Source: Allodiplogaster sudhausi
Taxonomy: Eukaryota > Nematoda > Chromadorea > Rhabditida > Diplogasteridae
DNA: 64,000 nt
Assembly (NCBI GenBank): GCA_945643635.1
Contig: CALZFC010000020.1
Coordinates: 1,359,501 to 1,423,500 of the forward strand
Direction: 5' to 3'
The number at the start of each line of letters is the position of its first letter. The stretch's first letter is position 1. This document shows positions 46,140 to 57,230 of this stretch, piece after piece. A program made the position numbers and the translations under genes. Below the pieces are notes generated by a model, which was not told the DNA's origin, ran no database searches, and saw only the letters and a list, made by a program, of their open reading frames with translations.

Positions 46140-46610
46140 GTTTGTACAGTCTGCAGAGTATTGGTAAGTCTTTAACCGGAAATCTCGAGGTCTCGGTTCG
46201 ATACTCTTTTGAGAAAAGATTTTTGCAAGCACGAAAATTTTTTTTTCTTTTTTTTTCGTCGTTTATACATAAACAAAATGAGAAACTCAAAAGAAATAAA
46301 ACAAAAACTCAAAAAGGTAAGAAGTGCTCTGAAAATTTCACTTTATTTTGCACTTTGTAGTCAAGGAGTTGAAGCCAGCCCGTTTGGAACCCAAACACGG
46401 CCAAATGAAATGCAATATTATGAGATCTCAGCCATTTCAGCTTATTTTTGAAAACGGTCTTCACAGTCGTAATCTCCATGGTCGAAATAGGTAAACTCCT
46501 ACACGAAATGGCACGAAAATGCGTATTCAGCGCGCTATTCTAGTTTGTATTATTTATATTAACACTATTAATACTATTAATACCGGACCCAACAATGTTG
46601 AGCGGGACTG
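46140..46610. mobile_element. Half of a foldback transposon (right inverted repeat)
   Basis: Ends 'ggacccaacaatgttgagcg' and 'ggactg' before TA at 46611, as at 32727. Inward it shares the 'gagaaactcaaa' and 'gaaaatttcact' motifs with 32350-32460 and a tRNA-like 'ggtctcggttcgatactc' at about 46190. No left end is visible, so it is truncated. Confidence 0.7.
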
Positions 46611-46798
46611 TAGGCTGTCTTAACGGAAAATATGGTCATCCAAAATTGTTGAACATTTCTACTTATATCAAAGAGAAAAAATTTTTTCAAAACTTTTTGA
46701 CCACCTAAATTTTGTTATGAATTGCAGATATGTACATACATCCTTCATAAAGTTTTTAAAATAAAAGAAAACAAAAATTCCCCGGGGGAAGGCGTCCA

Positions 46799-47134
46799 TG
46801 TCACGGTGATCCCCTCCCACCTCATTCCTTTCTCCCCATTCCATGTAAGTGCACTCTAGTTGTAGTGCCATTGGTTGTGCATTCTATGAATGCTTGTAGT
46901 TAGAGAGCGGTGTCTTTTGTTATGACACGTCAGCTTCTCATTCATTTCGTGACTTTTAAGAATATATTATTTAGTCTGCCTGGTTGAGCTCTTTTAGAGC
47001 GGTTGCGTTTCCCTTGCCTTGTCCTATTTAGTTGTTGCCTTTGGGGCCAAGTTTGGTTATAAAAAGTGTCACATCCTTTCCCTCGTCTTCTCCACATCCA
47101 CACGACAACGTAGAAGCGCGCTAGCTTCATTACA
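46799..47134 (+). repeat. 5' LTR
   Basis: 336 bp, TG...CA borders, beginning 'tgtcacggtgatcccc' and ending 'agcttcattaca'. A TATA-like 'ttataaaaag' near 47057 could serve as promoter. Confidence 0.95.
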
Positions 47135-47152
47135 TGGGGGCCGAACCGTGCG
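47135..47152 (+). other. Primer-binding site
   Basis: 'tgggggccgaaccgtgcg' starts directly after the 5' LTR. TGG pairs with the CCA tail of a tRNA primer; the donor tRNA was not identified. Confidence 0.75.
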
Positions 47153-47702
47153 AATCGACGAGGATCTTCCAGTGACGCAGCTTGCGAGGGACGAGTTAGT
47201 TTCGCCTTGCAGGAAAGAGGAGAGGGGGGTCTCCTGAGCTGTGTGCTGGGCGAGAAGGTGGTGTGCAGAGGGGGGTCTGCTGGAAGAAGCTGGTGTCCGT
47301 GGCTGGTGTTCGACAACTGGTGATCGTCAAAGAAGTGAGGGGACTTCTGGAAAGTGCTGTGAGAGCAAGAGCACCTGTCGAGAGAAAGCGAGGGGGCTTT
47401 GCGCGACTGAATCGAAAGAAGGGGTCTTTCAGGTGCGAAGTGTGAGCGTGTGCGTGGTGTGGTGTGGAGAAGAGGGCGGTGTGATTCGCGAGGTGTGAGT
47501 GGCTGTGTGCGAGGTGTGAATTGAGAGACGCCGAGTGATTTTAAGCCGCGTGTGTCGCGTTTATCACGGCGAATTGAAGGTGTTGCGCGTGTTATTGGTG
47601 ATTGAATTGACGCGTGATTGTTGTTGTGAAGCGTGTATCGTGTGCGGAGCGTGTTTTGTTTTCGTTGCGCATAATTTCTGACGTGTGATTCGTTCAAGAG
47701 AG

Positions 47703-49007
47703 ATGACGAACGAATTCGATCAAGAAGATGACGAAATGGAGAAGAGGCGGCGAGAAGACGAAGAGAAGCGCAAGGCAGACGCGCAGATAGAAGAAGCCGA
47801 GAAGTGGCAGCGAGTGAGCGAGAAGAAGAGAAAGGAGCTACGCGGCTTGCTCCACGAGGAAGAGAAGAACAGAAGAGCAGTGGAAGAGAAGAGGAGGGAG
47901 CTCGAAGTGCTCCTCCAGAATGTGCAGGTGAGCCAAACTATGCAGAGATATTTCGAGCGAGCAAGGAGCCAAGGGTCCAAGCCGACCAAGGCTCAGATTT
48001 GTGATACTGCTATTTTGATGATGAGCCAGGCAACCGAAGATAGCAAGAAGTATTTCCATGCCATGATTAGCATTTGCCAGAACGTTGAGAAGGTGCTAAA
48101 CGATTCGTTGCAGGTGAAGCAGGCGTGGCTGGAGGAATAGAGAAGAGACGAAGGCGTCATCAAGGATCCGCCGGAAGGTGAGAAGAATGATGAAATTGTC
48201 TCTTTACAAGGTAGTTCTGCCAGTAAGCATGCGTTAATGATTGAAGCGACCGAAATGAAAGCAAAAATGAATGAAATGATGAGGAAAATCGAGTTGCAAG
48301 ACAGCAATCAATTTTCATTCCAGGAGCATCCGGGCGAGAGCGCCTTCAGCGGCAGTGAGAAGAGAAGAAGAAGAGCAGGAGAGAAGGAGACGAGAAGAAG
48401 GAACGAGTCGAATTCTTCTGAATGTCAGTCCGATTCGTTGTTCATTCCAGGTGGGGTGAGAAAGAGCAAAGGAGTAGGTGGTGGACGTATAGAAGGGGTG
48501 CCGCATGGACTGGAGAAAGCGTATAGCAGTCAAAGTGAGAGAGCGGGGAGTAGTCAAAGTGAGAGCATGTTGGGTTCTGCCGCGGGATTACTAGTTGAGA
48601 AGCAAGCGAGTGCAATGTTGTCAATGGCTATGCCGCCTGTAGGAATGTTTGATGGGAAAGGGGGCTTGAAGAAGTTCGACGCATTCTTGAGCAGATTGGA
48701 GATGAAGTATAGGCCAATTGCTTCGGATCAGCAGATGACTCAGTTGTTGAAGAACCATTTGGAGAGAGAGGCAGAGACGATTTTCAACTCTTTTGCGCGG
48801 AAACGGGTAGCAACCTATGAAGAGATGAAGGCAAAAATGCGAGAGAGGTTGAAAGGAGACCAGACCATGCAAGAGTACGAAGCGATGCGAGATTGGGAGG
48901 AGATGTCGAAGAGAAGTAGCGAGAGTGTTAGTTCATTCTGCATGCGAGTGGAAGAGATGGCGGATAGGGCATCCCTGAGATGCCTGAGAAGCATCTTGCA
49001 CCGATAA
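47703..49007 (+). pseudogene. gag: gag, first part, interrupted
   Basis: An ATG at 47703 opens a frame with a highly charged coiled-coil region (DEMEKRRREDEEKRK). A TAG at 48138-48140 interrupts it, after which the same frame continues open to 49007. The middle part (FDGKGGLKKFDAFLSRLEMKY, then LKNHLEREAETIFNSF) looks like the capsid-type 'retrotransposon gag' fold. Near 48965-48980 the protein continues in another frame (next entry). Whether the stop is read through or is simply a lesion cannot be told from one copy. Confidence 0.8.
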
Positions 49008-50308
49008 TGGCGAAGAAGCTGCTGAAGCAGCTGGGAGAGTGGACTCACTACCGCGAACTGATTGAAGTGATGGAGAGAGCAGACAAGCGAGAGAAGTACG
49101 AGAAAGTGAAAGAGCACGCGAGTAGAATGGAGATAGTAGAGCAGAGAGGCGCGAAGTTGGCAGCAGGGGCGAGCAGTAGAAATCCGTATACTGTGAATGT
49201 GAGAGAAGGACACAGAGAGCCAGAGAAGAGTAGGGGACCGAGACTGTTTGGGCCACGCTTTGGCCACAAGCAGCAGACGAGCCATCAAGGGCAGAGCGGA
49301 CAGAGGACGGGAGGAGAGTTCAACCCCGGAGCGCGTCCTTTTGTGCCGAGTGCGAGTGAGAGTCGGCCGCAACCGACACAAGATGTGAGGAATATCACGA
49401 ATATTCCGAGAGAGAACGGGAACGCGCTCGGAAGCACGAGACCTCCTGTGAAGTGTTATAGCTGCGGAGGACGTGGCCACATGGCCTGGCAGTGCACAAC
49501 GAACCCGTCGAGAACGACAAGCAATGTCATGCGCGAAGTAGAAGATGTGCCTAGGAAAGAGAGTGCGAGAGAGAACGAGCAGGTGAGAGAAGTGGACGAG
49601 GAAGAAGGAGTCTTCTGGAGGCCACTGAAGAAGACGGAAGCGACGATAAACGGTGTCGTCATTCCGGATGCTGTTCTTGACACGGGAGCGGAGATCACCA
49701 CGATTCCGCAGGGGGTCATGAAGCGAGTAGAAGAAGCAGGCACGCAGATAGAGTGGCGAGAGACAAAGGAGGAGCTCTTGGACGCGGCGGCGAGCAAATT
49801 GCGCGTAGTGGGGAAAGCATTAGTCCAGTTGAAAATGAACGGGAACGAGAAGAAGGTTGGCGTGTATGTTGTCGAGAACGGGTGGCAAGTTCTCCTGGGA
49901 CAGAACACGATTGAGCTGTGCGATGGGTGCTGGACAGAGAGAGAGGAAAAGGGAGAACCAGCAGTAGTGGTCGAACGAGTGTACATCGGACCACTGGCTC
50001 AGAAGGATGTCATGCTGGAGGCACCAACAGATGGAACGCGCAGTTTTCTTTCTAGCGAGTTGCATGGACTGAGTGGAGGAGTAATGCAGAGAACAGCGGG
50101 TAGAAGGAGGGTGCAAGTGATGAACCTGCAGCAGACTCCGCTGATACTGAACAAGGGCGAGAAAGTTGGCGAGTGGAGAAAAGCCGATTTTGTGCTAATT
50201 GAGAGCGAAGTAGAGACCGAGAAGAAACAGCAGCGAGAGAAAGTGTCGAGCGAGAGAGCAGAAGTAGCTTGTGGAGAAGCAGGGCGCGATAGAGAACGAA
50301 GAGTGTAG
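48980..50308 (+). CDS. gag-pro: gag C-terminus, zinc knuckle and aspartic protease
   Basis: This 442-codon frame continues gag in a different phase. A CCHC zinc knuckle, CYSCGGRGHMAWQC, lies near residue 160 (49454-49495) and would bind the genomic RNA. A retroviral-type aspartic protease follows, with LDTGAEITTIP (catalytic D-T-G at about 49678) and VLLGQN (about 49887). The frame ends at 50308 and overlaps the pol frame by about 38 bp, so pol expression needs a second frame change, which many gypsy elements do by programmed frameshifting. Confidence 0.85.
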   Translation: MPEKHLAPIMAKKLLKQLGEWTHYRELIEVMERADKREKYEKVKEHASRMEIVEQRGAKLAAGASSRNPYTVNVREGHREPEKSRGPRLFGPRFGHKQQTSHQGQSGQRTGGEFNPGARPFVPSASESRPQPTQDVRNITNIPRENGNALGSTRPPVKCYSCGGRGHMAWQCTTNPSRTTSNVMREVEDVPRKESARENEQVREVDEEEGVFWRPLKKTEATINGVVIPDAVLDTGAEITTIPQGVMKRVEEAGTQIEWRETKEELLDAAASKLRVVGKALVQLKMNGNEKKVGVYVVENGWQVLLGQNTIELCDGCWTEREEKGEPAVVVERVYIGPLAQKDVMLEAPTDGTRSFLSSELHGLSGGVMQRTAGRRRVQVMNLQQTPLILNKGEKVGEWRKADFVLIESEVETEKKQQREKVSSERAEVACGEAGRDRERRV

Positions 50309-53300
50309 GCGAGTAGTAAAGCAGAACGCGGAAGTGTTTGCTGTGACAGAAGAAGAAATGGGGAGAACCAGCATGGTCAAGCACGTGATTGACACTGGTG
50401 AAGCTCGCCCCATTAAGCAGAAAGGAAGGCCAGTACCATTGGGAGTGCAGACGAAAGTGCGGGAGATGCTTTCTGATATGAAGAGGAGGGGGGTAATCAG
50501 AGACAGCAACTCCTCTTGGGCCTCTCCTTTGGTGATAGCGCAGAAGAAGGACGGAACATTGAGATTGTGCGTAGACTATAGGAAGCTGAACTCGGTGGTG
50601 AGAGAGGACGCGTATCCTCTGCCGCGAATTGATTTGACAATTCAGAAGCTGAGCGGAAAGAAGTGGTTCACCACTCTGGATTTGATGGCGGGGTATTGGC
50701 AAGTAGAAATGGAGGAGGGGTCTAAGGAGAAGACTGCCTTCTGCACGATGGGTGGACTGTACGAGTTCAATGTACTGCCTTTTGGTTTGAGTACTTCACC
50801 AGCCACATTCCAGCGGTTAATGGAGCGAATTTTGGCTGATTTGCTTGGAGATCAGGTGGCCGTCTACATTGACGACATTCTGATTGCCACGGAGACGCAG
50901 GAAGAGCACGCGCAGATGCTTGAGAAGGTTTTGGAAGCCTTCAGAAAACATGGTTTGAAGTTGAAGGCTCAGAAGTGCCGGGTTGCACAAACAGAAGTAG
51001 AGTATCTTGGGCATATGGTGACGCGCGAAGGAGTGAAAATGGATGCAGCAAAAGTGCAGAAAATAATCGAGTTGCAAGCGCCGCGAGAGGTGAAAGAGTT
51101 GAAAAGATTCCTTGGAATGGCATCTTTTTATAGAAAGTTTGTCTTCAAGTTCTCGGAGAAGGCGAGTGTGTTGACCAGACTGACGAGTGAGAAGGTAGAG
51201 TGGAAGTGGGGAGAGCAGGAGCAGAGAGCATTCGAGGAACTGAAAGAGATGCTCATTTCTGCTCCAATTCTAGCACAGCCAGACGTGAACGCGGCTTTGA
51301 AGGGAGAGAGACCCTTTGTGATCTACTGTGATGCGAGTCAAGTAGCAGTAGGAGCAGTCTTGACTCAGGAAGGGGAGGATGGTTGTTTCCATCCTTTGTA
51401 CTTCGCATCGAAGAGGTGCACGCCAGCGGAGAGAAAGTACCACGTGACTGATAGCGAAGCTCTAGCAGTCATGTACGCGCTGCGCAAATTCAAGCCGATC
51501 TATTTTGGAACGCGAGTAGTGGTGAGAACGGACCACATGCCGTTGAAAGCGCTTTTCAGTGAAAGAACAACTTCTGCGCGGATCATGAGATGGGCATTGG
51601 AACTGCAGTCTTGTGATGTCACAATCGAGTATGTGAAAGGGAAGGCAAATAAGGTTGCAGACGCACTGAGCAGAGGAGAGTTAGTGCCAGGAGCAGAAAC
51701 GAGTGAATCGGATCAAGAGGAGAAAGCCGAGATCGAGCGAGTAGTGTCCCTAGGAGGAACGCGAGAGCGATGGCGCGAGAAGTTGAAAGACGACGCTTTC
51801 GCCGGTGAGATGAAGGGAAAGTTGGAAGGAGTAATGGAGAAAATGGTGCGCGAGAAGGGATTCCGTTGGTCGGAAGAGAATGGTCTGCTGATGGTAGAGG
51901 GAGCGCGAGGAGGGCGTAAATTTTACGTCCCAGAAGAGCTGCGTGCTGAAGTTTTGGAGCAATTTCATGATGGAAAGTTAGGTGGACACTGGGGAGTGAG
52001 CAAGACGAAGAAGAAGCTCAAAGAGTACTTTTGGCCGAGTATGAACCAGGACATTAGAGAGTACATCGAGAAGTGCCGAGAATGTACGCTTTTCAATGTG
52101 AGAGAGGAGATGGTGCCACCTTTGAAGCCGATGGTAGTGGGAGAGCCATTCGAGACAGTGGCAATCGATGTGATGGAGGTGGGAACATCTCTCTCGGGTA
52201 ATCGATACGTGCTGACAGTTATCGATTGTTTCTCTGAGCTTGGAGCCGCATTTGCAATGCAGACGAAGGGAGCAAAAGAAGTAGCAGAGAAATTCTGCTG
52301 GGGATGGATAGCTGAAGGTCGTCTCCCGCAGAATCTGGTGTCTGATAGAGGGGGAGAATTCGTGAACCGCGTTCTTAGCCATATTCTTGAGATCCTAGAA
52401 GTGAAGCACATCTTGACGAAGGGATATGTTCCACGCGAGAATGGCATGTGCGAGAGACTGAACGGAACCCTTATCAGATTGCTCCAGAAGAAGGTGAAAG
52501 AGAAGGAGAAATGGGACGAAATGCTGCCATTCTGTGTTTATGCTTATAATACGAAGCCGCATTCCACTACTGGCATGAGCCCATACTTCTTAGTATATGG
52601 TAGAGAACCGAGACCACTTGGAGAGAGACTTGCAGAGGTTGGAAAGAAGCCAGTAGAAGTAGAAGACTATGCGAGAGAGCTAGTGGAGGGGATGCGAATG
52701 GCGAGAGAAGAAGCGGCAGAACGCGCTAGGAAGGAAATCGGGAAAATGAAGAGCAATTATGATAGGAAGAATCGAGTAGAAGAGAAAGAGTACCCAAAGA
52801 AAGGTGAGAGAGTGCTGGTGAGAGTAGCCGCAGGAAGAGGGGATACGGTACCGAAGTTGACACCAGAATGGAGCGGGCCTTTCCATGTTATTGATGTAAC
52901 AGAGAACTCAGCGAGAGTGAAAAAGGAAGGTAGTAAGGAGGAACTCATCATTCCTTTTGATCAGCTGAGAAAGGTAGCAGAAGAGTGTCAGATCGGGGAA
53001 TTGAATAAGAAGAGAATGCAGAGAAGGATAAACTGTTTGGCTGGAGAGAGCAAGAACAGTGAGGAGAATGAGGAGTTGCTGCAGGAGCTGGTACGATGGA
53101 CAACGAGCGACGACAACGGGACGAGCAGCGGGCCGACTACGAAGGGCAGACCCTCAAGCGATCTGGTGGCGGCGAATTCAAGTGACCTGATGGCAACGAG
53201 CGACTTCATCCCGAACAGCAACAACGGCACTCCATCCAGTCCAGGCAGCAGCAAGCAGAACCTCTCTCCACTCATCAGCAATCAGCGACACTCAAGCGTG

Positions 53301-53345
53301 GCAGTCGAGGACGCCCGCATCGATTGGAGGTTGATGTCACGGTGA
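50271..53345 (+). CDS. pol: pol: reverse transcriptase, RNase H, integrase
   Basis: Open for 1024 codons. Reverse transcriptase: SPLVIAQKKDGTLRLCVDYR, FTTLDLMAGYWQV, LPFGLSTSPATFQ and the catalytic YIDD at about 50865. RNase H: FVIYCDASQVAVGAVL (51320) and TDSEALAV. Integrase: the H..H..C..C zinc module HDGKLGGHWGV to KCREC (51966-52085), then the catalytic triad in AIDVMEV, SDRGGEFVN and the NGMCERLNG block (52160-52460), and a GPFHVIDV tail. The last part is low-complexity Ser/Asn-rich and the TGA lies a few bases inside the 3' LTR. All active-site residues are present, so the enzyme part may be competent. The first codons are uncertain because entry is probably by frameshift. Confidence 0.93.
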   Translation: MEKQGAIENEECRRVVKQNAEVFAVTEEEMGRTSMVKHVIDTGEARPIKQKGRPVPLGVQTKVREMLSDMKRRGVIRDSNSSWASPLVIAQKKDGTLRLCVDYRKLNSVVREDAYPLPRIDLTIQKLSGKKWFTTLDLMAGYWQVEMEEGSKEKTAFCTMGGLYEFNVLPFGLSTSPATFQRLMERILADLLGDQVAVYIDDILIATETQEEHAQMLEKVLEAFRKHGLKLKAQKCRVAQTEVEYLGHMVTREGVKMDAAKVQKIIELQAPREVKELKRFLGMASFYRKFVFKFSEKASVLTRLTSEKVEWKWGEQEQRAFEELKEMLISAPILAQPDVNAALKGERPFVIYCDASQVAVGAVLTQEGEDGCFHPLYFASKRCTPAERKYHVTDSEALAVMYALRKFKPIYFGTRVVVRTDHMPLKALFSERTTSARIMRWALELQSCDVTIEYVKGKANKVADALSRGELVPGAETSESDQEEKAEIERVVSLGGTRERWREKLKDDAFAGEMKGKLEGVMEKMVREKGFRWSEENGLLMVEGARGGRKFYVPEELRAEVLEQFHDGKLGGHWGVSKTKKKLKEYFWPSMNQDIREYIEKCRECTLFNVREEMVPPLKPMVVGEPFETVAIDVMEVGTSLSGNRYVLTVIDCFSELGAAFAMQTKGAKEVAEKFCWGWIAEGRLPQNLVSDRGGEFVNRVLSHILEILEVKHILTKGYVPRENGMCERLNGTLIRLLQKKVKEKEKWDEMLPFCVYAYNTKPHSTTGMSPYFLVYGREPRPLGERLAEVGKKPVEVEDYARELVEGMRMAREEAAERARKEIGKMKSNYDRKNRVEEKEYPKKGERVLVRVAAGRGDTVPKLTPEWSGPFHVIDVTENSARVKKEGSKEELIIPFDQLRKVAEECQIGELNKKRMQRRINCLAGESKNSEENEELLQELVRWTTSDDNGTSSGPTTKGRPSSDLVAANSSDLMATSDFIPNSNNGTPSSPGSSKQNLSPLISNQRHSSVAVEDARIDWRLMSR

Positions 53346-53671
53346 TCCCCTCCCACCTCATTCCTTTCTCCCCATTCCATGTAAGTGCACTCTAGTTGTA
53401 GTGCCATTGGTTGTGCATTCTATGAATGCTTGTAGTTAGAGAGCGGTGTCTTTTGTTATGACACGTCAGCTTCTCATTCATTTCGTGACTTTTAAGAATA
53501 TATTATTTAGTCTGCCTGGTTGAGCTCTTTTAGAGCGGTTGCGTTTCCCTTGCCTTGTCCTATTTAGTTGTTGCCTTTGGGGCCAAGTTTGGTGATAAAG
53601 AAGTGTCACATCCTTTCCCTCGTCTTCTCCACATCCACACGACAACGTAGAAGCGCGCTAGCTTCATTACA
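53335..53671 (+). repeat. 3' LTR
   Basis: 337 bp, the same as 46799-47134 apart from the small differences around 'ggtgataaagaagtg'. It is preceded by a purine-rich stretch ('gattggaggttga') serving as polypurine tract. Confidence 0.95.
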
Positions 53672-55019
53672 TCCATAGCGGCCTCCTTGAGTCTTACAGA
53701 GAGGCTCTCTAAAGACAACATCAATTTACTCATCAGTTAAAAGTAGAAGTACACATGAACAAGGGTATCACAAGGTAGTCGGACCGGTCCGAACACCTCG
53801 AGGGAAGGGGCAGGGGCGCAGTTGATAATTGCATGAAATGCGCCCAGTTAAACTACTGACCACTCAATTCATGGCGAAATGTGCACCGACTTACTTTGTA
53901 TGCGTTACCCTCCTGATTGTATTAATTTTGGATTTGTTATTTTTTTTCAGGAGTTTTTTCAGATTTGTTTCCGGTGCCTGTTCGGGGGCCGGCTCCAGGG
54001 ACCATGGGCTGACCGCGGGGGCCGGGGTCCGGGCTGGAGTCGACTATGGGATCACAGAACGGATGTTTTCATCCCGCGGTCAGTCGTGCTCATGAATGAC
54101 TTGCGCGTGACATGAATTTCAGCAAATTTATTGACACTTTATCGAATTTATGCTCGAAACAAGGATATCAGCTCAATCCAACGCCCTCGACAAAAAAGGG
54201 CAACCTTTAGAATGACTTTAGAAACCAAACTGCAGCTGTCTTATTTTATATTCAACTAAATCAAATGAGCAAATTTCAATTTGCGTAAAACGAGAGTATG
54301 CAATTTATATGCAAGACGCATGTTCTTGTTTTATTTACTCATTAAGAACCAACTTCGCAATATCTCAAGATTGTACTGCAAGGAAGTGCCACGAATATTT
54401 TGGGAAGTGCCATGTTTGGGTTTTATTATTGTTCAACACATCTCCAAAAGCGTTCCGTTTTGCTCCAATGCCGGAAAAGTATGCTATTCTAGCAAATCAA
54501 TGTACTACTACATACATATGTAGATGATACATCGAATCTGCTCCCTTCGAAAAAGCTGTAACATCCAAACTGCATGCAGGATGTAAGTATTAGCTTCAGG
54601 AACTGAGCAATGTTTTTTTTACCATACGCTTCTCGGGATCTTAGCATAGGGGTGTTGTTTAGAATCTTCTTAATTTAAACAAGCATTACATAAATATACA
54701 GTTGCCGGTAGTGATGTCCTTTGCGGGCAGACGAGGTGAGTGAGAGAAGAGCCGACCGAGCATCATTGAGAAAGCGCGCAGAACTGACGATTACCAGCTT
54801 GCAATAACGATCCAACATAATGCACTTCTCGTGTCTTTGGAGAATATTCATGATACCGTAATCTTCCATTTTTAACTTAGCCAAATTTTGTTTGCCTAGT
54901 CTGTAGACAATTTACATGTTTGATTTATCACTTCTAGCACTATTCATATATGTTTATTTACCTGAAACGTGGGTAATTAAACCAACAGCTTACAAAATCA
55001 TAGCATACATAAATAAAAG

Positions 55020-55130
55020 AAAGCAAGCAGTCAAGACAAAGAAAGAATATGAAATGAAATGAAAAAAAAACGATATGGCGCATGTGAAGGCTCAGTACAA
55101 TAATGGAGACAGTGAAGATGCAACCCATTG
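55020..55130 (-). pseudogene. Receptor exon 5 relic
   Basis: The minus-strand peptide MGCIFTVSIIVLSLHMRHI resembles the exon 5 peptide of copy C (FCIFTVAISAMSLHMRHI). Only this exon is present. Confidence 0.6.
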
Positions 55131-55360
55131 GGCATTCCAATTGTCAAGTCAGGGACCCAATTTTCGGAACACCAAGGGTACTTTTAGGAGCTCTACCCTT
55201 AGCACCCAAATGAGGTAATTATAATAACTTTGCATAGAACAAATTTGCATAATGGAATTTTTCAAAGTCTAATAAAAGCAAGGAAATCCTTGCATCACCT
55301 GCTTTCCTGTGGATCGTAAGGGCACCTTTATTAGCGTACTCCGCGAGAACATAAATACCG
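55125..55360. repeat. Dispersed repeat, copy 2
   Basis: Counterpart of 44225-44460. Confidence 0.75.
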
Positions 55361-55539
55361 CCTATATCGCGCTTTCGGGGATCTTCATTTTTTTTTTCTT
55401 TTGTAAACCATCCAAGGTATTTTTTCCAGAAGAATGAAATTTAATATGCAGAAAATTTTAATTTCAATTAAAGTAGCCTTGACGGTATACAATATATACA
55501 AACAAAGTTTGCTGGATTCAAGGCTGGGCCTGCCGGTGG

Positions 55540-55710
55540 TCACCAGGGACGGCTTCCAATTTGGCGCTTTCTTTGGGGAGCCAACTCATACTCCTGGAGT
55601 AGAACTCTTCACTTCCTCTTGCGCCATCCCCGGAGGATAGCAGTAGTGGTCGCCCCTGGGCGGGTTCGAACTCGGGATCCTTGCTCCAGCCACTTGGCGC
55701 TAGGGTATAT
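55540..55710 (-). mobile_element. tRNA-derived SINE (third family)
   Basis: On the minus strand 'tagcgccaagtggctgg' is A-box-like and 'gagttcgaacccg' is a near-perfect B box, about 30 bp apart, followed by a non-tRNA body. The junction at about 55710 interrupts sequence otherwise shared with 60762-60780, which supports insertion next to receptor B. Confidence 0.7.
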
Positions 55711-55983
55711 TGTTCGGCCTCAATACGAACGACGTTTAGAAGTTGACGCTACTCTCTCGAGAGCATCTGATCTTGTGGCAAGCCAGCCGTCGACACATGC
55801 CGAAAAGAAACGTTCGGTAGCTAGAAGATGTTAGTAATATCGTCAGCGATTGGGCATTCGAGTGCAACGAGTATGCAACTACAGAGGCAGCGGCAAGATC
55901 TAAGAAGAACATGTCTATTTTAAATAAATAACTCGAAAGAGATGATTAAACTCATATAAATTCATACGAAAATAATTTACATA

Positions 55984-55999
55984 ATATTATTATATTATA

Positions 56000-56031
<32 letters not shown>

Positions 56032-56050
56032 GTTTGTATATAATATATGT
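55984..56050. repeat. TA-rich microsatellite
   Basis: TATATA run in the last intron of receptor B. A related AT tract occurs at the same place in copy C (61045-61130). Confidence 0.9.
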
Positions 56051-57230
56051 AATATAAGACACACAAAAATGATAGTAAATAACATGAATGATATGATTAA
56101 AATAATGTAAATTTATTTGAATTCAGCATATACGCACCGTCATTTTCAATCTTTAATGTCAGCATTGCAATAAGATTGATAACTGGAAAGGCGGCGAAGA
56201 TTATCGGCACGCATAGCTAAAAGTATCAAAGATGTTTGATTGTCACGCAAAACAACCTCGAAACCGAAATAAAGGATCAAAATCAACAATGAATGCAATA
56301 AAAGTCCAACATTTCAAAAAGCCAAAATGTGATTATTTTCCGAAATGCCTTATCACACCTCTCTAACTCAGTTCAAATATAAAGCAATTACACAGACCGT
56401 AGCGAGAAGACTATAGAATATTTGCTATTGAAGGGCGAGTCTTCCTTCCGACATATGGACAGATGAGGAAGTAGAATTGATAATGTGGCGCATGTGAAGG
56501 CTCAGTGCACTAACCACGACAGTCAAGCAGCAAACGATCAGAACACCTACAAATACATTTATGTATTACGGTAGAGACTTGTTTTCTTCATAGTTCATAG
56601 GGTGATATGGACTGGAAACAAATAGAAATGTGGCCTGTACTATGAAGTACTTCTTAAAAAGCAATGACAAACAAAAAAAGCTTAACTCTTAATGGCCTAA
56701 TCTAGAAATTGTAGTTGTGAACATTTATACAAATAATCAGTTTCGCTCGAGAATCCACCAAAACTCACCCAGTAGCAAAATGATCTGCGCGCCGCTATCA
56801 ATGCAGATGAACTGTTTGACTTCAAAGTCGTAGAGATGTTCAAATGCCTGCAAGGTCATATCTAAAATCGATTAAGACAAAAAAAATCTACCTCAATAAT
56901 TACTTACTTCAGCAGATATTGGATGAGCGGCGAGTGTGACAAGAGCCAAAAAGAATGCCATTAAACCAGGAAAGATACAAGAGAAGCCGGTTAGCTTAGC
57001 GGCCAGCGTGAAAGCCGCCATCGTGAACCGTGCAGTTGGAGATGCTTAATTAGTAAAATTATTTATCAAATAACGAGACACACCCCGATGCCTTTTTGTC
57101 ATGATAGCATTATGTATTTTGCTTAAAAAAATTTAATCCCAACAGTTTACCTAATTTAAAACAATATCGGATACTTCATCAACTCTGAATTTGGCCATTA
57201 TTATCCCATTATTAAGCTTATGCTGCTTAA

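Larger units (their letters stand above)
46799..53671 (+). mobile_element. Ty3/gypsy LTR retrotransposon
   Basis: Two nearly identical LTRs (46799-47134 and 53335-53671) enclose a leader, gag, protease and pol in the order protease, reverse transcriptase, RNase H, integrase, which defines Ty3/gypsy. A 4-bp 'tcca' flanks both sides (46795-46798 and 53672-53675) as a target duplication. The LTRs differ by about one substitution and one 1-bp indel near the TATA-like 'ggttataaaaag', so insertion is recent. There is no envelope gene. gag has a stop and a frame change, so this copy is probably not autonomous. Confidence 0.95.
53672..55735. other. Start of the tandem duplication; no intact gene
   Basis: 54100-54930 is closely similar to 59765-60460 (for example 'gcgcagaactgacgattacc' and 'gagaatattcatgata'). 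A relic of a receptor exon 5 lies at 55020-55130, a dispersed repeat at 55125-55360 and a SINE at 55540-55710. A conserved minus-strand frame around 54700-54800 is shared by both units but not recognised. Confidence 0.5.

Noticed and set aside
46165..46215. A tRNA gene suggested by 'ggtctcggttcgatactc'
   Set aside because: The T-arm stem does not pair and no acceptor stem closes. It is a tRNA-like motif of a repeat, not a tRNA gene.
46942..47697. 251-codon minus-strand frame across the LTR leader
   Set aside because: It is antisense to the LTR and untranslated leader of the gypsy element and has no recognisable domain.
48815..50702. Several 100-220-codon minus-strand frames opposite gag and pol
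   Set aside because: They are shadows of the purine-rich coding strand. The plus-strand frames have the zinc knuckle, protease and reverse transcriptase motifs.
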